DNA of 64,000 bases from Scytonema hofmannii PCC 7110 (GCF_000346485.2 NZ_KQ976354.1:5716824-5780823), one strand, 5' to 3'. Shown: positions 43,462-52,055, numbered from the stretch's first letter. Made by a program: numbers and translations. Notes: generated from the sequence alone by a model not told the origin.

Positions 43462-44250
43462 TTATCTTCCCCATTCAATCCAGTTTTGACACAGTTTATA
43501 AGCTGGAATTAAATCGCCATAATGATTGTTCTCTAAAATTAACTCTCCATAGTCCCATGCTTGCTTTTCGCTAGCTTCATTATTTGATTCATGACATGCT
43601 TTCCATTCTAAATAGGTTTGGTTTGATGTTATAAATTGGACGTAATGGGAAATCTCGTGAGCATAAATAAATTTTGCAACATGGTTGACTTTAATTCCTA
43701 AACTTTTAGAAATTTGCTTTACATCTTCTTCATAAATCACTATATCCCAATTTCCATCTGATAATGGGGTAATGAAGGAGCATTCCGTTAATTTTCTATC
43801 CACCAAATAATGAATTTCTATATTATTTGGCTTAGTACTTAAAAGTGTTCCTAGTCTCTGAAGTTTTAAATCCTCATTGCTAAAACTGGCTATGATTTCT
43901 CTAACTTCCTGATAAGTTGTAATACCCGGTTTTTTTTGAAAATCTGATAACTTTTCTTGATTCGATTTCGCAGGCTTTAAAGCATTCTGAATCAATTTTT
44001 GAATGTATTCCAAATCAATCGAATCATTATTGTTTTCTGCAACCAGTTGTGTTTCATTATTTTTTGGTAAATCACTATTAATGGTCGCAGGTTCTTTTTT
44101 AACGTTTTGACTTTGAACGAATTTAGCCTGTTTCTTAGCTATACTAGCTTCTTTAAATTTAGCTGCTTTAGCATTGTTTACTGAATTTATCAAATCTATT
44201 AATTCCTGTGATTCTTCATTTTCGATTCTATAAGTTAAAGACGTTGCCAT
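43462..44250 (-). CDS. HExxH zinc-metallopeptidase-like protein
   Basis: A 262-residue protein. The C-terminal part contains KFIYAHEISHYVQFITSNQT, a consensus zinc HExxH motif; a second Glu or His ligand could be one of HESNNEASEKQAWDYGE. The N-terminal 120 residues are low-complexity, Lys/Ala-rich and partly coiled-coil (NNAKAAKFKEASIAKKQAKF). ImmA/IrrE-type proteases have AHExxH motifs of this kind and cleave phage or ICE repressors; that assignment is inference. A 19-bp tandem repeat and palindrome copy are upstream. It is co-directional with the small gene at 43278. Confidence 0.65.
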   Translation of the reverse strand: MATSLTYRIENEESQELIDLINSVNNAKAAKFKEASIAKKQAKFVQSQNVKKEPATINSDLPKNNETQLVAENNNDSIDLEYIQKLIQNALKPAKSNQEKLSDFQKKPGITTYQEVREIIASFSNEDLKLQRLGTLLSTKPNNIEIHYLVDRKLTECSFITPLSDGNWDIVIYEEDVKQISKSLGIKVNHVAKFIYAHEISHYVQFITSNQTYLEWKACHESNNEASEKQAWDYGELILENNHYGDLIPAYKLCQNWIEWGR

Positions 44251-44262
44251 TGTATTACCTCA

Positions 44263-44300
44263 AATTTTGTAACTTTGGTTGAATTTTGTAACTTTGGTTG
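44263..44300. repeat. Direct repeat AATTTTGTAACTTTGGTTG, two copies
   Basis: Two adjacent 19-bp copies just upstream of the metallopeptidase-like gene, followed by the start of a third copy that merges into a palindrome copy at 44303. Position suggests a repressor binding array. Confidence 0.75.
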
Positions 44301-44343
44301 AATTTTGAAAACTCAGTTTTCATTTTTTATTTTCTCTCTAATA

Positions 44344-44380
44344 AAAATTCTCCCTAGTCTCAAAACTGGGGAGAATTTTT
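44344..44380. terminator. Bidirectional terminator
   Basis: AAATTCTCCC and GGGAGAATTT form a strong stem flanked by T-runs on both strands. It sits between the metallopeptidase leader and the end of the gene at 44534. A similar ACCCTAGTT/AACTGGGGT hairpin is at about 49342-49375. Confidence 0.75.
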
Positions 44381-44533
44381 TTCAAGTCTAAGAAGTTAAA
44401 GAAAGAAGGTTTTTTGAAGACATTTGCCCCAAAATAATCAGAATTTAAATATGCTAGCTGGGGTCTTCGACTAGCAAAATTTATAAAAGAAATATTTATT
44501 AACTTTATTATAGCATTCTCCATTTTTTAGATT

Positions 44534-44875
44534 TTAATCGAATTGAAAGTCAACTTTAGCTTTACTCATAAAAGTCGTAAAGCTTTTTTTGAAAGCGTTC
44601 AATCTTTTCTCAAATTTCTTAATTTCACTTTTGAAAAGAATGAGTTTATCGTCATCCAATTGTATTGCATTATTTAATTCATAACCTAGCTGCATTAGCT
44701 TAGGACTAGAGATATCCAAAGTTGTTATATCATTAATTAAGCTTTGGAACTCTTCTGCTAAACCAGGATTTTCGATTGTAAATTTAGCATTCATTAAACA
44801 CCACCAATCAACTTTAGCTTTTGTTCTATTGATTTTATTAGCTATATTTTCAGCTTCTTGATTAAAGTCGCTCAT
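44534..44875 (-). CDS. Coiled-coil hypothetical protein
   Basis: A 113-residue protein from MSDFNQEAENIANKINRTKA, with DDDKLILFKSEIKKFEKRLN and AFKKSFTTFMSKAKVDFQFD. It is strongly helical, possibly coiled-coil. The ATG at 44875 has an AAGGAC Shine-Dalgarno ahead and overlaps the upstream gene's 3' end. Function unknown. Confidence 0.55.
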   Translation of the reverse strand: MSDFNQEAENIANKINRTKAKVDWWCLMNAKFTIENPGLAEEFQSLINDITTLDISSPKLMQLGYELNNAIQLDDDKLILFKSEIKKFEKRLNAFKKSFTTFMSKAKVDFQFD

Positions 44876-44889
44876 GATTTTTAGTCCTT

Positions 44890-45219
44890 TTAACAAGTTA
44901 TCCAAAGTTTTCTGTCAGTAATACTTATGCTTTTTTCGCTAACTTCCAAAATTGCTGGAATAAATACTGACTTCCAAAGTTCAAGTCCTCTCAAGCCTAA
45001 GAATCCTTGAGAAAGTTCACCTAAGTCAGGAAGAATTAAAGTTTTAGGAAATTTAGGCTCTAGATTTGAAAAATCATCGTTGAATTCAAATCCAATCTCA
45101 TTGGAGTTTTGAAAAATGATTCCTATTGGGTTTTGACTTCCTGGTAAAAAGATGTTAGCCAATTTTTGATTAACATATTTTACTTCCAGTTCGAGAGTTA
45201 CGATTTTTCTGGCTGTCAC
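44890..45219 (-). CDS. Hypothetical protein
   Basis: A 109-residue protein: MTARKIVTLELEVKYVNQKL, then PGSQNPIGIIFQNSNEIGFE and LPDLGELSQGFLGLRGLELW. No signal peptide or family recognised. It is in a run of leftward genes 43278-45724, spaced by a few bases, and looks like part of one operon. Confidence 0.55.
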   Translation of the reverse strand: MTARKIVTLELEVKYVNQKLANIFLPGSQNPIGIIFQNSNEIGFEFNDDFSNLEPKFPKTLILPDLGELSQGFLGLRGLELWKSVFIPAILEVSEKSISITDRKLWITC

Positions 45220-45230
45220 AGATATACATA

Positions 45231-45464
45231 CTAATCCTCTAAAAATTCTTCATCATCAAACAAGTCTTCCTCATCTAAAAGCGATTCAGCTTTGATGAAT
45301 TCAATATCAATTCCCTGAATTTTGGCATCTTTGAAGCCATCCAAGAAACTTTTTATGGAATTGTCCCTGTAATAAACTTTGATGCCCTTTAAGCTGCCAT
45401 CAATAATCCTGACTTCCAAGTCCGCATTTACTTTAGTTGTATTAGTTGTCGATGTTAGACGCAT
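45231..45464 (-). CDS. Acidic small hypothetical protein
   Basis: A 77-residue protein with VNADLEVRIIDGSLKGIKVY, then an acidic tail LLDEEDLFDDEEFLED. The acidic tail is a common trait of single-strand DNA-binding or regulatory proteins, but this is only a resemblance. Its start overlaps the preceding ORF's stop by 10 bp (translational coupling). Confidence 0.5.
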   Translation of the reverse strand: MRLTSTTNTTKVNADLEVRIIDGSLKGIKVYYRDNSIKSFLDGFKDAKIQGIDIEFIKAESLLDEEDLFDDEEFLED

Positions 45465-45724
45465 ACTTCCTCTTTTTGAATAAACGAATTATCTTTCTCG
45501 TAAATCCTGCTTTTAGTTTTAGAAACTTTTGAAAAGTCAGTTTTCGTTTTAGATAAGTTTCCAATTTTTTCTTTTTGGATATTTACCCATAAAACTAAGG
45601 CTTCTTCAGTGGCTTCACCCAGCGTTAAATGCTCGCTGGCGCAAATCATTCTAATAAGGGTTGATAGCTGCCTGGGGATACTTGCATTGTGTTGTACATA
45701 GTTTGAAGACCTTCTTCTGTCCAT
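45455..45724 (-). CDS. Ribbon-helix-helix-like protein (putative)
   Basis: An 89-residue protein: YVQHNASIPRQLSTLIRMIC, then ASEHLTLGEATEEALVLWVN. The segment has the strand-helix-helix spacing of small plasmid regulators, but the match is weak. It opens the leftward group 43278-45724. A degenerate palindrome copy lies within its coding sequence (45527-45551). Confidence 0.5.
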   Translation of the reverse strand: MDRRRSSNYVQHNASIPRQLSTLIRMICASEHLTLGEATEEALVLWVNIQKEKIGNLSKTKTDFSKVSKTKSRIYEKDNSFIQKEEVCV

Positions 45725-45892
45725 AATTGTTATGTCTTGATGTTTAGCCTTAGTGTCTAAACGTTTAATACTATTGTATCATTAGTAAAATTCATGAAAT
45801 ATTTTTATTCAATCAGCTTAACTAATTAAAGCTAAACTGATTAAACTTTGCTAACTGGGATGATTTTTGAAAACTGAGTTTTCAAAATTTAC

Positions 45893-48800
45893 TTAGCAAG
45901 CTTTTGGCAATTCTTCAATCTCGTTATCGTAAATTTCAAACTCTTCGATATTACATTCAACGGTTTTAGTTCCATTCGTTCTTTCAATAATTAATTTTTT
46001 ATTTCGTTTAATTTCAATCAGAAAGTAAGTTTTGTTATCCTTTTTGTAACATCCTTTAATTCCTATCCAAGCTTTCATGTTTTCAAGAGGAAGATTATCT
46101 TTGAAATATTTACAATAATCTTTGTCAATTCTTAAATCTTTGTTTGGTTCTCTTTCAAGTTTTGTTTCTTCAACTTCTTGAATGGCTTCAACTTCTTGAA
46201 TGGTTGGAGTTGTTTCTTGGACTTCTTCAACTGGTTGCGTTGGTTCTTGAACTTTTTGCTTTTGATTGATTGGTATTACTTTTTCTTCATCTTCATAAAT
46301 GTCGAAAGAATCAATATCAATTTCAACATTTACTAAAGACTCACTAGAAGATTCTTGCAAATTAAAGCCCAAAACTTTATCAAAAGCTTTATAAAAAAGA
46401 GATTTTCCTTTTTTCTTTATTGAACCGTATCCGTATTTTTCTAACTTTTTAATAAAGCTTTCAGCAACCATTGTTGGTTTTTGATCCTCTAATTTTGCAT
46501 ATCGTTCAACTCCCTTTACTTTACGGTAAATATCACGAATAGTTATGCCTTCATCAAAAGTTTTAGATAATTCCTGAATTTGTAAAAGTATTAGATGTTC
46601 ATCATCTGAATCTGCTACAGTACCAAGCAGATACTCTAAAGATTGTTTGTAAAATAATCCTAGAGTTAATGCTCTTTGCATAGTTAAAGCGGAAATTTCT
46701 AAAGATAGTCCATATTGTGTTCCATCTTTTTCATCTAGATTGATAACATTCCCTTTATAATATGTTTCGATAAGATGAAAACAAATTGCTAAGCGTGATA
46801 CGTGAGAATTAAATTTACCAATCCAGTTTTGCATTGCAGTGCTTGAAGATTTTTTATACCATTCATCTTCCTTCTTTTTAATCTGCCAATACATTTCATA
46901 AGCCTCCTTAGAAAATCTAATTTCTAAGTTAGGAATCGAATCTAAAAATTGGTAAAAATGATTTAGTTTTCCAGATAGTTCAGCAATTTCTAAAGATTCG
47001 TGACTATCAAGCCTTTTAGTGGAAGCAAATAAAAAACGTGCTTGTAATCCGTCAGAATCCTCAACATCTTTGAAAGCTTTCCTAAATACCCCTGGTTGAA
47101 TGCCGCCAGTTAAGGATAATGCCGATCCATTAGAGATTTTTGGTTCGCTAGCTACTCTGGTGATAGAAATATCTTTACCATCCCAGAGTTTTAATAATCT
47201 AGGTCTATCATTTGATTTGGAAGTCTTACTGTATTGTCCCAATGAATCGAAAATTGATGAAATTTCATCCGTATACCATAATCCAGAGTGAGTTGGATTA
47301 GAAACCAGTGTGTTTTGAACTGCGGATACAGTAGAATCGTCAAAGAGGTAAGTTCTAGGCTTAGGTTCTTCAGGTTTAATCAATTCACCGCTTTCCCTTG
47401 CCAAATTTAATATTTCAGATTTGTTTAATTCATCGACTATTAAATTTTTATTTTCTATGAATTGTAAAAATTCAGGAGAAATATCAGGTTTTCTATTTGA
47501 AGAATTTCCTACACTTTTAACTATCGAATTATATTTTTCTTCATAATCAAGCATCTCATCTTCATATTTTTGTCTCTGTTCTGCTAATTTTTCCAAACTT
47601 TTGGCTTGTAATTTAAAAATAGGTTCAATTATTGAATCAGCTCCTCTAGATTTTCCAGTACTAGGAGCACCTACAATAGCACTCCAAATAATTGCTGGAA
47701 CTTTATGAGAATTGATTCTCAGATTTACTTTATTTCCTACTAAAGATGATATAGCGGGAAATAAAAGCTGAATTAAAATGATAGGTTCGATGTTTTTAAT
47801 TTTTGCTTCATTTTCTATGGCTTCAGCTAAAGTTTTAGGAAAAATATCAAAAAGGTTTAATTCAGCTTTTCCAGCTTCTAAGAGATTGTTTAATCTCTTT
47901 TGTTCTAAAGAATCTATTACGCCTAAATCTTTGCGAACTGAGTTAATTAATTCGTTGAAAAACTTTGCTGGGAATTTGAATTCATTTTGCAACCGAAAAT
48001 GCAAATGAGAAAGTTCTTTAGATTCCTGTGAAGATAGTAAACCTTTAGAAAGAATTTCTCTAATACAGTCTTCGATTTTTGAGATTGAATATTTTTTATT
48101 ATGTTTATTGTCGGATTTTTTGAAAACTGAGTTTTCAAAATTTGACTGGGATTCATTTTCTGAATTACTATTATTCTCTTTCGGTTGCCATTCGGGTAAA
48201 TCGATTCCTGCTTTAAAAGCTAGGTTCTGAACAATTTTTACAAACCAATGCCCTGTAGGTGTTCCAGATTTAACGTGTTCGTATTGCCAGATATAATTGA
48301 TAATATCTCCACCAATATCAAGTTTTTTGTCGTGCCATCCCCATTTCCCATGTTCATCGAGCCATACGTGAAAACTTGTATTACCTTCACTATCTCTAAA
48401 AGGTGGTATTCCTTTGTAAGTGTCACAATCATAAATGAAATTGTGATCGATTACATTAAAAAGTTCATCAAATGGGATTTTAGGCACTACAACATAATGA
48501 ACGAAATCACTTAAACATTGAGAAGATTGAGAAGATTCTCCTCTTTCTACTACTTTTGGTATTTCTGTTTTAACATTTTCAATCTTTTTATTCCATTCAT
48601 TGATAATAAAATCACACATCCAAGCGGGTAAAATACCAATTTCGGTATCTTCAGGGGAATTTATCCATTTATAGCAACCAGTGTTAGGATGAATAGATGG
48701 AGGCAGAACTGATTGATTAATATGTCCATATCTAAACTCAAGTCCTCCATCGTTGCTAGATATTCCATCGAAAGAATCTAAAACAACTTTTGTAATAGGT

Positions 48801-49294
48801 TTGAAAGCTTCTCTATAGATATCGGGAATTTGATACAAACTTTGCTTTCTACCTTTTTTTCCACTGGTTAGCGAAATAGTTTTAGGTAGTTGACCATCAC
48901 CTAATTTTTCTACAATTTTTTCTAGAATTTCTCCTGGAATTTCACCATCTTCATCTATTGCAATAATTCCACCAGAAATCTCTCCAGTACGAATTCCAAA
49001 TCCAGAAATGTACTGAGTATATTTTCTACCTTTTTCGCTAACAGTCTCAACACCATATAAAATGTGATTTCTTATTACATCTTTAGATACTGGATTTTCA
49101 CCATTCCAGTTTTTTCTACAAGGTTTTTTATTGATTACCGGAGTTATCACCCAAGAATCCGGGATGAAATCCAAACCTTTAGCGATCGCTTCTGCATTAT
49201 TCGCTCTTTTCCAAGGTAGGTGTTTAAAAGCGTCTTTTTTTTCTTCTACAATGGAATTATGAGTAGAAGTGGTTGCAATTGTATTGCTTTCCAT
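45893..49294 (-). CDS. Primase-polymerase / DUF3987 helicase-like replication protein
   Basis: A 1133-residue replication protein. Residues about 25-240 are an archaeo-eukaryotic PrimPol domain: GFGIRTGEISGGIIAIDEDG, KTISLTSGKKGRKQSLYQIP and LEFRYGHINQSVLPPSIHPN. The central part (about 500-830) is DUF3987: Walker A VGAPSTGKSRGADSI and HSGLWYTDEISSIFDSLG, RPRLLKLWDGKDISITRVAS. The C-terminal 200 residues are a Glu/Pro/Thr-rich linker (QEPTQPVEEVQETTPTIQEV) and a short domain. Such proteins replicate plasmids and phage-like elements. The start MESNTIATTSTHNS at 49294 follows the palindrome pair. One copy of the element palindrome lies in frame at 48118-48140. Confidence 0.85.
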   Translation of the reverse strand: MESNTIATTSTHNSIVEEKKDAFKHLPWKRANNAEAIAKGLDFIPDSWVITPVINKKPCRKNWNGENPVSKDVIRNHILYGVETVSEKGRKYTQYISGFGIRTGEISGGIIAIDEDGEIPGEILEKIVEKLGDGQLPKTISLTSGKKGRKQSLYQIPDIYREAFKPITKVVLDSFDGISSNDGGLEFRYGHINQSVLPPSIHPNTGCYKWINSPEDTEIGILPAWMCDFIINEWNKKIENVKTEIPKVVERGESSQSSQCLSDFVHYVVVPKIPFDELFNVIDHNFIYDCDTYKGIPPFRDSEGNTSFHVWLDEHGKWGWHDKKLDIGGDIINYIWQYEHVKSGTPTGHWFVKIVQNLAFKAGIDLPEWQPKENNSNSENESQSNFENSVFKKSDNKHNKKYSISKIEDCIREILSKGLLSSQESKELSHLHFRLQNEFKFPAKFFNELINSVRKDLGVIDSLEQKRLNNLLEAGKAELNLFDIFPKTLAEAIENEAKIKNIEPIILIQLLFPAISSLVGNKVNLRINSHKVPAIIWSAIVGAPSTGKSRGADSIIEPIFKLQAKSLEKLAEQRQKYEDEMLDYEEKYNSIVKSVGNSSNRKPDISPEFLQFIENKNLIVDELNKSEILNLARESGELIKPEEPKPRTYLFDDSTVSAVQNTLVSNPTHSGLWYTDEISSIFDSLGQYSKTSKSNDRPRLLKLWDGKDISITRVASEPKISNGSALSLTGGIQPGVFRKAFKDVEDSDGLQARFLFASTKRLDSHESLEIAELSGKLNHFYQFLDSIPNLEIRFSKEAYEMYWQIKKKEDEWYKKSSSTAMQNWIGKFNSHVSRLAICFHLIETYYKGNVINLDEKDGTQYGLSLEISALTMQRALTLGLFYKQSLEYLLGTVADSDDEHLILLQIQELSKTFDEGITIRDIYRKVKGVERYAKLEDQKPTMVAESFIKKLEKYGYGSIKKKGKSLFYKAFDKVLGFNLQESSSESLVNVEIDIDSFDIYEDEEKVIPINQKQKVQEPTQPVEEVQETTPTIQEVEAIQEVEETKLEREPNKDLRIDKDYCKYFKDNLPLENMKAWIGIKGCYKKDNKTYFLIEIKRNKKLIIERTNGTKTVECNIEEFEIYDNEIEELPKAC

Positions 49295-49341
49295 GCTAAT
49301 ATTTCCTTAAGAAAAATTTATATTTTTTGAAAACTCAGTTT

Positions 49342-49378
49342 TCACCCTAGTTACAAACTGGGGTTATTTTTTTAGATA
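49342..49378. terminator. Hairpin upstream of the replication gene
   Basis: ACCCTAGTT and AACTGGGGT pair (one mismatch) and are followed by TTATTTTTTT on the plus strand, a rightward terminator or 5'-leader hairpin. It lies between two palindrome copies (49325 and 49391), the second itself nested in an outer TTAGAGA/TCTCTAA stem. Confidence 0.55.
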
Positions 49379-49431
49379 CATTAGAGAATTAAAAACTGAG
49401 TTTTCAAAAAATCTCTAAATGTATTGCAGAT

Positions 49432-49650
49432 TTACATTATATTATCGGAATTTATTTGAGAATTCAGAATTTCAATTCCCTTAATAAGAGTATCTCTTTC
49501 ATTCATTCCTAGTTTTGCTGAAACTTGTTTGAGTAACGCATCTTGTTCTGGAGTAATCCAAATGTTTTTTTCTTTTTTAGATTTAATCCTGTTAGCATAA
49601 TCTCTTTTGCTTTTAGTGTTTTTGGGTTGAATGATTCCGCTAATTGTCAT
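49432..49650 (-). CDS. Ribbon-helix-helix-like accessory protein (putative)
   Basis: A 72-residue ORF from MTISGIIQPKNTKSKRDYAN, containing KEKNIWITPEQDALLKQVSA and KLGMNERDTLIKGIEIL. This resembles short plasmid DNA-binding proteins with a basic N-terminus. It precedes the replication gene and is likely its regulator or a partition-type protein. The longer ORF to 49713 begins with an unlikely MKSILQKKCML sequence. Confidence 0.55.
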   Translation of the reverse strand: MTISGIIQPKNTKSKRDYANRIKSKKEKNIWITPEQDALLKQVSAKLGMNERDTLIKGIEILNSQINSDNIM

Positions 49651-50107
49651 AGTTTTCTTTCGTGTTCCATACGTATATAATAACATACATTTTTTTTGCA
49701 GAATACTTTTCATTCTCTACATTATCTCTATCAAAAATAGTATAAGATTAATAATTGATTTTATATGCTTACCTGATTAATTTTATAGCAACTGGTTTCT
49801 TGAAACACAAAAGTATTAAAATGTCAAAATCATTTATACTTAATTTAATAAACTGAAAATCGGAGAAATAAAGCATAAAAATATTTATTGATGTATGAGC
49901 CTTGAAAAAAGTTAGCAAACGTTCTAGACCAGTTCTAGAACGGTTTTAACCATGAGAATAGTTTCATAAGTTCCGTCTCCTGTTAAGTAAGGAGACGGAT
50001 TAAAACCAGTTTTCAAAAATTAAGGGTGTTTGACTAACTTTTTATTTTTTTAAGTATAATCAAACACTATCAAAAAACTGAGAAAACACTTTTCTAAGTA
50101 TAAAAAT

Positions 50108-50512
50108 GAATTGACACTGTCAATACTCTGAATTGACATGGAATTGTCACGGCTAAAAATCTATACAGCATAAGGTTTACAAGAAAATTGTCAGAATTGT
50201 CATAAAAAACTTATCTAGGAAAAGAAAAAGAAAAACATAATGTATTATTATTGTCTTTAAATGAAGTCAGTAGATATAGAAAAGATTCTAAGTTGGTATT
50301 ATGCAACCAGTGTTTTTGTACTATGTAGTATTAAAGATAGTACAAAAGAAATCTAAGTAAGCAATAAGTATAAAAAAGAGAATAAATAATTTGTTTTTTC
50401 CTCTTTTTATTTTTCTCTGTCAATTCTGTCAATTCTCCTGTATTCTTTATCATATATAGCTTTTTAGCCATGTCAATTCCACGTCAATTTGTGAAATTGA
50501 CAGTGTCAATTC
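50108..50512. repeat. Imperfect 58-bp inverted repeat with TGTCAATTC iterons (candidate replication origin)
   Basis: The left arm 50108-50165 and right arm 50455-50512 are inverted copies, about 48 of 58 positions identical by eye, and start with the perfect 17-bp GAATTGACACTGTCAAT. Each arm holds several TGTCAATTC-like units, and extra units occur at about 50187-50203 and 50418-50438. A+T-rich DNA lies between. Position next to the replication gene and unit spacing suggest iterons of an origin. Confidence 0.55.
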
Positions 50513-50656
50513 TTTTTTTGTACTTAGATAACTTTTTGCGCTTGTAAATTTTATACACAGTTTGGTTTTGCTTCTTTATTATGAGTATTTATACTCTTAA
50601 GACCCTCGAAGAATGTCTAGTACAAAACACTGGTTGCATCAAACCATAAACTTGTA

Positions 50657-51633
50657 GGTTGTTCCGACAACCTTAACTGGTCGGTCGGAATTCTTTTAAA
50701 AAATCCGACCGACCATTAAGAGCTTAGCTCCAATATGGAGCGAGCTTCTAGGATGTCCTGTAAGCCTTGGAAACTATGAAAGCGAGTAAGTTACCCAAAC
50801 ATCACCAAGCAGTACCCAGACATCACCAAGCGTTCGGAAACTGTTATGGGGACTTGGAATTTTTTAAAATGCTTGAAACCTTTGTTTAATAAGCTGTTAA
50901 GTCTGGGGACTTTAAGGACTACCTGAGATTCTAGGTAGTTCCATATCCTTGTGGAACGAGCCAAGCATTGATAAAGTTTTTAATGCTGTAGAGGACGTTC
51001 GGTAACTTTAACCCCTGTTACAGGGCATTCTGATAGACCTTTAGCCGTTTTAAACGGTGAAAGTCACTATCTTGAATGGATAGTGTTATGGAATCATTTT
51101 TCTCGTTGTCGAAATTCCGATCCGTGGTCGGAATTTAAAAAAGCTTTCAATAAGAAGAAATATCCGCAGTTTTATTTACAGTCAACAGACATTAAACCTT
51201 TATCTGGCAAGAGTTTCTCCTTCACAACTTGATTGATTGGTTATAGTCAAAAGCAATATTCAAAATTCCCCAATGATTTTTCAAATAATAGTACTAGAAG
51301 CTTTACTGTTAAAACTTTTGGGAACATTCAGACATCTTTAGATGATAGTAGGACGTATTACATTCTGAAAACTCAGTTTTCAAAACAATTCCTTCTAAAC
51401 GGAAGTGTAAGTATTGCGCGATCGCAAGAAAGTTTTTACCCAGTAGTGTTAAAAGGTCTAAAACCCTTGTGGTTCAGCCGAAGTTGTCTAAGAGTTTCGG
51501 TAACTTTGGTAAATCATTTCTGGATAGCAATGGTTGCATCCATAAAGGAATCATTGGTTAATGGTTAACGGCTGATGAAAACTTTTCCTCCTTCTGGAGG
51601 ACAGGAAATCGCCTTCCTGTAAGGTTTTCATCA
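50657..51633. ncRNA. Candidate large structured RNA or single-strand-structured region (strand uncertain)
   Basis: About ten perfect stems in 1 kb without an ORF: 50657-50672 (GGTTGT/ACAACC), 50679-50714 (11 bp, GGTCGGTCGGA), 50727-50741, 50918-50939 (ACTACCT/AGGTAGT), 50939-50956, 51013-51025 (CCCTG/CAGGG), 51045-51057 (CCGTT/AACGG), 51065-51085 (CACTATC/GATAGTG), 51112-51136 (9 bp AAATTCCGA), and the three-way junction at 51573-51633. Between them is a near-perfect tandem TACCCAAACATCACCAAGC (50792-50832). A continuous chain of hairpins resembles large ornate RNAs carried by mobile elements, but no known family could be matched. Confidence 0.4.
51573..51633. other. Three-way-junction palindromic motif (61 nt)
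   Basis: Outer stem TGATGAAAAC (51573-51582) and GTTTTCATCA (51624-51633), 10 perfect pairs. Inside are two hairpins, CCTCC-TTCT-GGAGG (51587-51600) and ACAGGAA-ATCGCC-TTCCTGT (51601-51620). All pairs are perfect and the arrangement is compact. Confidence 0.75.
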
Positions 51634-51747
51634 ACCATGATTAAAACAATTCCTGATTATTAAGAAACTCAGATTGTATTACCTTGTTTCGGAGTAAACA
51701 GGATTTTGTCAAGCTTTTGCTAAATAAATTAATGATAAAAAGACAAT

Positions 51748-51798
51748 ATTTGTTGACAATCTTATATAAGAAATATTAATATAAAATTGTCAACAAAT
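51748..51798. promoter_or_regulatory. Inverted repeat operator/promoter ATTTGTTGACAAT
   Basis: A 13-bp perfect inverted repeat (51748-51760 with 51786-51798) includes TTGACA (-35) and flanks AATCTTATATAAG-like A+T sequence. It sits 30 bp ahead of the small gene at 51828. Confidence 0.6.
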
Positions 51799-51827
51799 TA
51801 ATAAAAAGATATCTTTTTAAGAATACC

Positions 51828-52016
51828 ATGTTTGCAACCGCTAATAAAACTTTTGATAAAACCCTAAATATTCATTCAGCAGATGAAATGTTTGCCGAAA
51901 TTGAAAAATTTTTATCTAGAGCAAATCAAAAAGAAGCTTTCAAATTTCTTTCCCGTGTTGATTCCCATATGAAAGAAATCAGAAAGAATAGTAATAAAAA
52001 AATATTGCAGAATTAG
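51828..52016 (+). CDS. Small hypothetical protein
   Basis: A 62-residue helical protein: MFATANKTFDKTLNIHSADE, then MFAEIEKFLSRANQKEAFKF and LSRVDSHMKEIRKN. No family recognised. It has its own operator-like promoter (51748-51798) and is followed by a terminator at 52056. Confidence 0.5.
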   Translation: MFATANKTFDKTLNIHSADEMFAEIEKFLSRANQKEAFKFLSRVDSHMKEIRKNSNKKILQN

Positions 52017-52055
52017 GTCAGTCCTCAAAAAGGACTCACCATTTTAAAGTTTTTC

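Larger units (their letters stand above)
49651..51827. other. 2.1-kb gene-free region: iteron-like part and hairpin chain
   Basis: No ORF with protein-like composition is present. It separates the leftward replication genes from the next operons. It contains a CCGTCTCC/GGAGACGG hairpin (49973-49998), inverted-repeat arms (50108-50512), a chain of perfect hairpins (50657-51136), a 21-bp tandem repeat, a palindrome copy and a three-way-junction motif (51573-51633). One rightward ORF at 51233-51568 covers a palindrome and has no family-like features. Confidence 0.6.

Noticed and set aside
44338..44523. 61-residue ORF on the minus strand
   Set aside because: It overlaps a strong bidirectional terminator and has no protein-like composition or good ribosome-binding site.
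51041..51090. TTTAGCCGTTTTAAACGGTG followed by AAAGTC, resembling group II intron domain V
   Set aside because: The AGCCGT...GTGAAAGTC words look alike, but the CCGTT/AACGG hairpin closes before the tetraloop position, no GUGYG start, RT gene or domain VI branch site is near, so no intron is claimed.
51233..51568. 111-residue ORF on the plus strand in the hairpin region
   Set aside because: It spans a palindrome copy, contains no family-like sequence and no start signal; better explained as non-coding.
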